A DNA stretch of 29,917 nucleotides from JBAWAP01 sp049589355 (GTDB lineage Bacteria; Chloroflexota; Anaerolineae; VGOG01): the NCBI GenBank assembly GCA_049589355.1, contig JBAWAP010000015.1, positions 1-29,917 of the forward strand, given 5' to 3'. Below the pieces are notes generated by a model. It did not search any database and was not told the origin of the DNA. It saw only the letters and a program-made list of their open reading frames with translations. Shown here one piece after another: positions 20,858-26,743 of this stretch (its first letter is position 1; the number at the start of each line of letters is the position of its first letter). The position numbers and the translations under genes were made by a program.

Positions 20858-21784
20858 ATGACCAGCAAAGCCAGCAAAGAGAAAAAGGCTCAAAAGCCTA
20901 ACCTCGTCGAATTTGCCATCGAAAGCCTGATACGGACGGCGGGCATCTCGGCCATCGTCTTCGTGGCTCTCATCTTCTTCTTCCTCATCCGCGAGGGAGC
21001 ACCTGCCTTCACCCGCGTTCCGCTGAGCAACCTCTTTGGCAGTCATTGGTACCCCATCTTCGACATCTACGGCACCCTGCCCCTCATCCTGGGGTCCCTG
21101 GCGGTCACGGTGGGAGCGGTGGGCATCTCCCTGCCCCTGGGCCTGGCCACGGCAGTGTTCATCGGCGAGATCGCCCCCGATTGGGCCCACGAAGTCCTCA
21201 AGCCGCTGATCGAGGTGCTGGCCGGCATCCCTTCGGTGGTGCTGGGCTTCCTGGGCATGGTGATCATCGCTCCCCTGGTGCGAGAGCACCTCGGCGCCCC
21301 CACCGGGCTCACCGCCTTCACCGGCTCGCTGATGCTGGCTTACATGGCCTTGCCCACCATCATCAGCGTGGCCGAGGACGCTATTGACGCTGTTCCCAAA
21401 GACTATCGCGACGCGGCCCTGGCTCTGGGGGCTACCCACTGGCAGACCATTTGGCGGGTAGTGATCCCTGCGGCACGGTCGGGAATCATCATCGCCGTGA
21501 TGCTGGGCATTGGGCGGGCGATCGGGGAAACCATGACCGTGATGATGGTCACGGGCAATGCGGCGCGCTTGCCGCTGGGACTCGATGCCTACTTCAAGCC
21601 AGTGCGCACCATAACAGCCACCATCGCCGCCGAAATGGGAGAGGTGGCGCAGGGCAGCACCCATTATCATGTTCTGTTCGCTGTGGGTATCATCCTATTC
21701 ATAATGACCTTCATCGTGAACGCTATAGCTTCGATAGTAGTTATCCGCGGAGGTCCGAGGCGAGGTAAGAGACTGCTGGGGTAA
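20858..21784 (+). CDS. pstC: Phosphate ABC transporter permease PstC
   Basis: Predicted 308 residues, ATG preceded by AGAGGGG. About six membrane helices with the binding-protein-dependent transport fold; the coupling-helix (EAA-type) region is DYRDAALALGATHWQTIWRVV near residues 185-205, which contacts the PstB subunits. The cytoplasmic N-terminus is Lys-rich. It forms the phosphate channel with PstA. Sequence looks intact. It is separated from pstA by a VapC remnant on the opposite strand, so the two permease genes are not contiguous. Confidence 0.94.
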   Translation: MTSKASKEKKAQKPNLVEFAIESLIRTAGISAIVFVALIFFFLIREGAPAFTRVPLSNLFGSHWYPIFDIYGTLPLILGSLAVTVGAVGISLPLGLATAVFIGEIAPDWAHEVLKPLIEVLAGIPSVVLGFLGMVIIAPLVREHLGAPTGLTAFTGSLMLAYMALPTIISVAEDAIDAVPKDYRDAALALGATHWQTIWRVVIPAARSGIIIAVMLGIGRAIGETMTVMMVTGNAARLPLGLDAYFKPVRTITATIAAEMGEVAQGSTHYHVLFAVGIILFIMTFIVNAIASIVVIRGGPRRGKRLLG

Positions 21785-21801
21785 GAAGAAGGGAGGGAGA
21801 T

Positions 21802-22068
21802 TTAAGCCGGCACCATCGAGAAGCCGGCGATCGAGAAGTGCTTATCGAAGGCGAAAGCGGTATCAATGTTCCTTTGGCGCATGAGGGCAAAGCTCACTGC
21901 GTCGGTGTAGCTGAAGTCCTGATCGCTGTAGCGGCAGAGGATATCCTCGGCCTCTGTCTCTAGCTCCTCCGTGGATTCAACCTTCTCGATTCGAGGGCTG
22001 CTTCTGACGCTCTCCAGGAAAGTGATGGCTGCAGTATGGCCCAAAGCTTTGCGCAGGATATCGGCTTC
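21802..22068 (-). pseudogene. VapC-like PIN-domain toxin, 5'-truncated
   Basis: Homology runs from an in-frame TAA (22071-22069) through ADILRKALGHTAAITFLESV to the end, matching the C-terminal two thirds of PIN toxins: DFSYTDAVSFALM holds two late acidic residues and AFAFDKHF the final one. The N-terminal LDTSAL-type strand carrying the first metal-binding Asp is absent, so nuclease activity is unlikely. A TTG at 22044 could start an 80-residue fragment. The remnant is inserted between pstC and pstA on the opposite strand, probable debris of a toxin-antitoxin insertion. Confidence 0.72.
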
Positions 22069-22173
22069 TTAGCTAAAGCTCTCATGCTCATACCCTCTCC
22101 ATTAGTGATGTGGCTATATTATACATCAAACTAAATCAATGCACAAACTTATCATTTAAAGAGAAAGCTTCAA

Positions 22174-23019
22174 ATGTCACGTCAAACCACACAAAAGATC
22201 GCTTTCGCCATCTTGACCCTGCTGGCCGTCATCGTCATCCTCCCCATCGTTTTGGTCGTGGTCTACATCATCATCCAGGGGATAGGGGGCATGAGTTGGG
22301 AATTCATCACCGGCTTCCCCCGCAGCGGGATGCGCGAGGGTGGGATACTGCCAGCAGTCATCGGCACGGTAGTGTTGACGTTTGGCACTGCCATCGCCGC
22401 CATCCCTCTGGGCGTAGGAGCGGCCATATACCTGGCCGAATATGCTCGCGATAGCTGGCTGACCCGCGCCATTCGCTTAGCCATCATCAACCTGGCCGGC
22501 ATCCCTTCAGTGGTCTACGGCCTCTTCGGGCTGGGGATGTTCGTGCTCTTCTTGAGGTTCGGCACTTCCATCGTGGCCGGCTCTCTCACTCTGGGGCTGA
22601 TGACCCTGCCGGTGGTGATCAGCACGGCCGAAGAGGCCATCCTGGCCGTGCCTCAGTCGTTCCGGGTAGTCAGCATCTCGCTGGGTGGCACCAAGTGGCA
22701 GACGGTGCGAGAGGTGGTGCTCCCCCAGTCACTGCCGGGCATCATCACTGGCATCATCCTGGGCCTGGAGCGAGCGGCGGGCGAGACAGCTCCGATCCTG
22801 TTCACTGTGGCCGCCTTCTACCTGCCGCGCCTGCCCAGTTGCATCTTTGACCAGACCATGGCCCTCCCCTATCACCTTTATGTCATCTCCACCCAGGTGC
22901 CGGGGATGCCCGTGAGGATTCAATACGGCACGGCCCTGGTGTTGCTGGTGCTGGTGCTTTCCATGAACGTAGTGGCTACGATCATCCGCAGCTACTTCCG
23001 GCGAAGGAGACAGTGGTGA
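22174..23019 (+). CDS. pstA: Phosphate ABC transporter permease PstA
   Basis: Predicted 281 residues with about six membrane helices. The coupling region is QSFRVVSISLGGTKWQTVREVV (given here only as the block near residues 172-193), followed by LPQSLPGIITGIILGLERAAGETAP, typical of PstA. Pairs with PstC to make the phosphate channel. The ribosome-binding site is weak (AAAGAGAAAG), and the gene is separated from pstC by 389 bases, so its expression depends on read-through or on an unrecognised promoter in the AT-rich stretch 22085-22160. Confidence 0.93.
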   Translation: MSRQTTQKIAFAILTLLAVIVILPIVLVVVYIIIQGIGGMSWEFITGFPRSGMREGGILPAVIGTVVLTFGTAIAAIPLGVGAAIYLAEYARDSWLTRAIRLAIINLAGIPSVVYGLFGLGMFVLFLRFGTSIVAGSLTLGLMTLPVVISTAEEAILAVPQSFRVVSISLGGTKWQTVREVVLPQSLPGIITGIILGLERAAGETAPILFTVAAFYLPRLPSCIFDQTMALPYHLYVISTQVPGMPVRIQYGTALVLLVLVLSMNVVATIIRSYFRRRRQW

Positions 23020-23027
23020 CTTCCTGC

Positions 23028-23056
23028 TTGCTGGATGCTGGGAAAAGAGGTATAAT
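23028..23056 (+). promoter_or_regulatory. Promoter upstream of the Phd/YefM antitoxin gene
   Basis: TTGCTG (23028-23033), 17-base spacer, TATAAT (23051-23056). It starts a transcript just after pstA that would cover the antitoxin and pstB2. Confidence 0.6.
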
Positions 23057-23103
23057 TCTGGTGAATTGTATCAATCTGCATATCGGCACAAGGAGGCAGA
23101 ATC

Positions 23104-23424
23104 ATGGAGAGAGTGATCACTGTGACTGAGTTGCGCAACAAGACGCGGGACATCATGGAGGAGGCCAAGTACAAGGGCCAGCGCCTTATCGTCGAGGCCT
23201 TTGGCAAGCCCATGGCGGCCATCGTGGGGGTGGAAGATTATCAGAAACTGGTCGAGCTAGAGAAACAGGAAGAGACCGAGCGCAAGAAACGCTTTGAGTT
23301 GTTGCGCCAGGCTGCTGCCCGCAATGGCATGACCGAAGAAGAAGCCATGGCTCTTGCCGAAGAGGCTCGCCAGTGGGCCTATGAACAACGCAGCTTCAGG
23401 CCCGAGCTGAAGCCGTCGGGCTGA
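23104..23424 (+). CDS. Phd/YefM-family antitoxin, orphan
   Basis: Predicted 106 residues, ATG with AAGGAGGC upstream. The N-terminal 55 residues (MERVITVTELRNKTRDIMEEA, then GKPMAAIVGVEDYQKL) are the Phd/YefM DNA-binding fold. The C-terminal half is a charged helix, which in this family wraps the toxin. No toxin gene follows; downstream is a palindrome cluster and then pstB2. Its partner may have been lost (possibly the truncated VapC-like gene nearby) or it acts only as a regulator. Its own promoter precedes it. Confidence 0.85.
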   Translation: MERVITVTELRNKTRDIMEEAKYKGQRLIVEAFGKPMAAIVGVEDYQKLVELEKQEETERKKRFELLRQAAARNGMTEEEAMALAEEARQWAYEQRSFRPELKPSG

Positions 23425-23435
23425 AAGAACAAAGC

Positions 23436-23458
23436 TCCTTCGACAAGCTCAGGACATC
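23436..23458. repeat. Dispersed 23-bp repeat, copy D
   Basis: Core CTTCGACAAGCTCAGGAC, the inverse orientation of TGAGCTTGTCGAAG. It interrupts a palindromic element whose arms CAAAGC (23430-23435) and GCTTTG (23489-23494) lie on either side. Confidence 0.75.
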
Positions 23459-23476
23459 GCCTACGGGCTAGAATCC

Positions 23477-23526
23477 AGCCCCGGAGGGGCTTTGCTCTCT
23501 CAGCGCGGGGATTTCATCCCCGCGCT
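23477..23526. repeat. Palindrome pair upstream of pstB2
   Basis: AGCCCC/GGGGCT (23477-23491) followed by a perfect 11-bp stem AGCGCGGGGAT/ATCCCCGCGCT with a TTC loop (23502-23526). Placed just before the pstB2 ribosome-binding site and similar in plan to the cluster upstream of pstC. Confidence 0.75.
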
Positions 23527-23540
23527 CTGGGAGGCAAGAG

Positions 23541-24299
23541 ATGAAACCCGTCAAGATTCAGGTCAACGATCTCAGCGTCTATTACGACGGTCACCGCGCC
23601 TTGAACGACATCACCCTGTCCATTCACGCCAACGAGATCCTGGCCATCTTCGGCCCGGCCCACAGCGGGCGCTCCACGCTCCTGCGGACCCTCAATCGCC
23701 TCAATGACCTCATAGAGGGCGTTTTGATGGACGGCCAGGTGTTGCTGGATGGAGAGGACATCTACGCCCCCGGAGTGGACGTGGTCGCCCTGCGCCGTCG
23801 AGTGGGGATGGTCTTCGCCCTGCCCATCCCCCTGCCCGGCACTATCCGCAATAACATCACCTATGGCCCTCGACTTAGCGGCGTGCACGACAAAGGCCGC
23901 CTGGACGCAATCGTAGAACGAACTCTGCGTCAGGCGGCCCTCTGGGATGAAGTTAGAGATCGCCTCGATGAGCCAGCCGCGGAGCTCTCCGGAGGTCAAC
24001 AGCAGCGGCTATGCATCGCTCGCGTTCTCGCTTTGGAGCCAGAGGTCGTCCTACTGGACGCTCCTACCTCTGGGCTAGATCCCATCTCCACAGCCAAGGT
24101 CGAAGGGTCGCTGCAGCAACTCAAGAAGGACTACACTATCATCATCGTGCCCCATTCCATCCAGCAAGCGGCTCGTGTGGCGGACCACGCCGCCTTCTTC
24201 CTCATGGGAGAGCTGATCGAGCACGGGACAGGCCAGCAGATCTTTACCAAGCCCCGAGACAAGCGCACCGAGGACTACATAACCGGCCGTTTCGGATAG
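23541..24299 (+). CDS. PstB paralogue with degenerate ATP site (PstB2)
   Basis: Predicted 252 residues, ATG with GGGAGG upstream; closely related to PstB1 over its whole length including the C-terminal KRTEDYITGR. Key residues are lost: Walker A reads GPAHSGRST (38-46), with the catalytic Lys replaced by Arg44 and a Gly by His41. The Q-loop reads VFALPIPLP, with Ala93 in place of Gln. Walker B reads LLDAP, with Ala174 in place of the catalytic Glu. In contrast the signature LSGGQ (149-153), D-loop and His205 are intact. It should therefore be a poor ATPase alone but able to complete the ATP site of PstB1, whose own signature is altered. The frame is intact, arguing against simple decay. It ends two bases from a convergent gene. 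Confidence 0.92.
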   Translation: MKPVKIQVNDLSVYYDGHRALNDITLSIHANEILAIFGPAHSGRSTLLRTLNRLNDLIEGVLMDGQVLLDGEDIYAPGVDVVALRRRVGMVFALPIPLPGTIRNNITYGPRLSGVHDKGRLDAIVERTLRQAALWDEVRDRLDEPAAELSGGQQQRLCIARVLALEPEVVLLDAPTSGLDPISTAKVEGSLQQLKKDYTIIIVPHSIQQAARVADHAAFFLMGELIEHGTGQQIFTKPRDKRTEDYITGRFG

Positions 24300-24301
24300 C
24301 C

Positions 24302-24841
24302 CTACTTTTGTTCCGCTGGCCCTTCTTCTCTCAGCCAGTTACGCAAAGCGCCCTTGATCCTGGACTCCATTTTCCGGCCGATGGTGTCCCAGTCGTCCTC
24401 GGGCTCAGCGCCAGCCCACTTGCCGACCCCGGCCTTCACCTTGGCTTCAATCTGCTCGCCGATCCGTTCCCAATCTGCTTCTGCTTCACCCTCGACACCT
24501 ACAGACTTTCCTACCTCGGCCCTGATCTTGACCTCCATTTTCCGGCCGACGGTTTCCCAGTCATCTTCGGGCTCAGCGCCGGCCCATCTCCCAACGGCGC
24601 TTTTGGTGCGGCCTTCCAGCCGTTCCCCGATCTTCTCCCAATCGGCCTCGGGCTCAGTCCCTGCCAAATCAGCCAACTCGGCCTTGATCTTGGCCTCAAC
24701 CTTCTCGCCAATGGTATCCCAATCGTCGGTCGGCTCGGTCCCAGCCAACTTGCCGATTGCCTCCCGGATCTTCGCCTCGATCCGCCGGCCAATGTCCTCC
24801 CTCTCTTCGGTTGTTGGTCTCTGCTCACCTTGGTTGGTCAT
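24302..24841 (-). CDS. Protein of six 27-residue helical repeats
   Basis: Predicted 179 residues with no recognised domain. After a 14-residue polar start, six tandem units end in Trp: 15-41, 42-68, 69-95, 96-124 (29 residues), 125-151 and 152-179 (incomplete). The unit is xxIGxxxExKIKxxxGxWAGAEPEDDW, a charged amphipathic helix followed by an acidic turn. No signal peptide, membrane segment or cysteine is present. The last gene of the mnmG-rhomboid cluster on the minus strand, 35 bases after the rhomboid stop. It may be a coiled-coil or membrane-surface-binding scaffold; this is a guess from amphipathicity only. Confidence 0.8.
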   Translation of the reverse strand: MTNQGEQRPTTEEREDIGRRIEAKIREAIGKLAGTEPTDDWDTIGEKVEAKIKAELADLAGTEPEADWEKIGERLEGRTKSAVGRWAGAEPEDDWETVGRKMEVKIRAEVGKSVGVEGEAEADWERIGEQIEAKVKAGVGKWAGAEPEDDWDTIGRKMESRIKGALRNWLREEGPAEQK

Positions 24842-24876
24842 GATCCCTCCTTCTTGATTTCATAGATGTTCGCTCG

Positions 24877-25563
24877 TCACCTGTACCACTCTTCCCAGTG
24901 GTTCTGGCGACGTCCGAGTGTAAATAGGCGCACCAGCAACAGCCCCGCAACGAAGCCGCCGATATGGGCAAACCAGGCCACGCCGCCCGTCTGCGTCATG
25001 CCGAATGACATCACACCACTGAAAAGCTGCAGCACAAACCAGAAACCCAGCACCAATAGCGCCGGTAGGTTAGCCATACGTGCAAAGTAACCTAGGAAAA
25101 GCAACGTCTGGATTCGGGCTCTGGGAAAGAGGACAATGTAAGCTCCCAAGACACCAGCTATAGCCCCGCTGGCTCCGATGGAAGGTAGACTAGAGTTGGG
25201 ACTAGCGAACACCTGGGCGGCGCTGGCTGTTATCCCAGTCATCAAATAGAAAACCAGGAAACGCCCCCGTCCCATGCTGTCCTCGACATTGTTACCGAAG
25301 ATCCACAGGTAGAGCATATTGCCAATGATGTGCATAAATCCCCCGTGGAGAAACATAGAAGTCAAGAAGCTGAAAGCGACTGCCGGACCGAAATCGTGAG
25401 TCACATCAAAAGGCACCACGCCCATGGTATAGAAGGTCTGCTCCAGCGTCCCGCTTGCCTCAGCCAACAACTCGTAAACGAACACAATTATGTTAACGAC
25501 GATAATGCCGACTGTGAGGACAGGGAAGCGACGGGTCGGTATGAAATCACGCAGCGGTAGCAC
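24877..25563 (-). CDS. Rhomboid-family intramembrane serine protease
   Basis: Predicted 228 residues from a GTG at 25563, chosen because AAAGGAGGAGG precedes it; a longer frame would overlap the upstream gene further. Six or more membrane helices. The catalytic dyad is Ser132 in GASGAIAG and His200 in AHIGGFVAG; the oxyanion-type motif HGGFMHIIGNMLYL contains Asn82. It cleaves membrane proteins within or near their transmembrane helices. The substrate is unknown; the zinc-ribbon membrane protein encoded two genes upstream is one local candidate. Overlaps the pentapeptide gene by 17 bases, so translational coupling is likely. Confidence 0.92.
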   Translation of the reverse strand: MLPLRDFIPTRRFPVLTVGIIVVNIIVFVYELLAEASGTLEQTFYTMGVVPFDVTHDFGPAVAFSFLTSMFLHGGFMHIIGNMLYLWIFGNNVEDSMGRGRFLVFYLMTGITASAAQVFASPNSSLPSIGASGAIAGVLGAYIVLFPRARIQTLLFLGYFARMANLPALLVLGFWFVLQLFSGVMSFGMTQTGGVAWFAHIGGFVAGLLLVRLFTLGRRQNHWEEWYR

Positions 25564-26146
25564 ATCCTCCTCCTTTGTTGCGGTCAAGGCGTTCAAAGCC
25601 ATCGGGCATTATGGCCCCCTTCAGGTTGGCTCCCTCCAGGTTGGTCTCCTCCAGATTGGCCCTTTTCAAGTCAGCTCTTTCCAAATTAGCATCTTTCAGA
25701 TTTGCCCCCAACAAATCGGCCTCCGATAGATCCGCACCAACCAGGTTAGCTCTTATCAAGTTAGCACACACCAAATCAGTGGCTGATAGATTGGCCTCTT
25801 CCAAAATGGCGTCCGTCAGGCTAGCCCCTCGCAGATTCGCTGCGGTCAAGTCAGCCTTCGTTAGATCCACCTCCTCCAGGTTAGCCATCGCCAGGTTGGC
25901 CCCAGTCAGACGAGCTTCTACCAGTACCGCTCCGACCAATTTGGCTCCGGCCAGGTCGGCTCCCTCCAAATCGGCCCCTGTGAGGTCTGCCTTCCCCAAG
26001 AGAGCTCGTGCCAAGTTGGCGTAAGGAAGCGACATGCCTCTCAAGTCGGCGTTCCTGAGGTCGGCCTTCACAAAGGCTCTCACCGCCGTATCTCTCAATA
26101 TCTGCAGAACTTCCTCTCTCGATAGCTTTCTCAATTCAGTGGCCAC
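25547..26146 (-). CDS. Pentapeptide-repeat protein
   Basis: Predicted 199 residues. A 25-residue helical start (MATELRKLSREEVLQILRD) is followed from about residue 27 to 180 by some thirty A(D/N)LxX pentapeptides (ADLRNADLRG, ADLTGADLEG, ANLVGADLSE). This forms a right-handed quadrilateral beta helix. Some such proteins mimic DNA and protect gyrase (Qnr/MfpA), but most are of unknown role and nothing here singles out gyrase. The C-terminus is short, with GGGC. Encoded between the zinc-ribbon gene and the overlapping rhomboid gene. Confidence 0.93.
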   Translation of the reverse strand: MATELRKLSREEVLQILRDTAVRAFVKADLRNADLRGMSLPYANLARALLGKADLTGADLEGADLAGAKLVGAVLVEARLTGANLAMANLEEVDLTKADLTAANLRGASLTDAILEEANLSATDLVCANLIRANLVGADLSEADLLGANLKDANLERADLKRANLEETNLEGANLKGAIMPDGFERLDRNKGGGCATAA

Positions 26147-26162
26147 TTGCTAGCTCCACAAA

Positions 26163-26702
26163 TTAGTCGGCCGATTCGATTTCCGTATCGGATTCGACTT
26201 CTACATCGGGCTCGGCCTCCAGCTCGACTTCCGGCGTGGCTTCGGCCAACTCAGGTTCAGGTGGAAGTGGGTAAGGTTCTGCACAATAGGGGCAGATTTC
26301 CCATCGCAGTAGCAGTAGCCGACCGCAGTGGGGGCAAGCTTTCCTTAGCTCGGTGTGGCAAGCAGGGCAGATAATGAAATCTGGCTCGATCCTGTGCTTG
26401 CACTCAGGGCACACCGGCTGTTCCTCGGTGATATCATGCAGCAAGGCTTCCTCTTCCAGGGCCCTGGCGTAAGCCTCCGCCAGGGTCTCCTGGGGACGAA
26501 GGATTATGTAGATAAGCAAGCCCAAAGGCCCAAAGATCAAGACTACCAGAGAAGCGAGGAGCTGGGCGAAGATATCTCTGGACCGTAAGCGCATATCGCG
26601 GAAGGTCCAGATAACTAAGCTCATCCAGAGGGCCGCGGTGAAAGCACTAATGAAAGCAACGATAGCTAACAGGATTGTCCCGATGTCCTCAAGTTGTGGC
26701 AT
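26163..26702 (-). CDS. Membrane protein with double zinc ribbon and acidic tail
   Basis: Predicted 179 residues. Two membrane helices (about 8-33 and 45-67) are followed by a cytoplasmic or extracytoplasmic domain with four CxxC pairs: Cys98/101, 112/115, 123/126 and 137/140. Each pair of pairs makes one zinc ribbon. The last 35 residues are very acidic (ELEAEPDVEVESDTEIESAD). Function unknown. It begins 41 bases after mnmG and 16 bases before the pentapeptide gene, as part of the same minus-strand cluster. Confidence 0.85.
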   Translation of the reverse strand: MPQLEDIGTILLAIVAFISAFTAALWMSLVIWTFRDMRLRSRDIFAQLLASLVVLIFGPLGLLIYIILRPQETLAEAYARALEEEALLHDITEEQPVCPECKHRIEPDFIICPACHTELRKACPHCGRLLLLRWEICPYCAEPYPLPPEPELAEATPEVELEAEPDVEVESDTEIESAD

Positions 26703-26743
26703 GACTATGCTCCTTTAAGCACGTGTTGACAGCAGCCAGACGA

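Noticed and set aside
23541..24299. Treating the second PstB as a plain pseudogene
   Set aside because: The frame is intact, with a good ribosome-binding site, intact signature, D-loop, His205 and C-terminus; the lost residues are exactly those complementary to PstB1.
24011..24865. Plus-strand frame spanning the end of pstB2 and the repeat protein
   Set aside because: Runs through two real genes in other frames; its Leu/Pro-rich repeats are the antisense translation of the 27-residue repeats.
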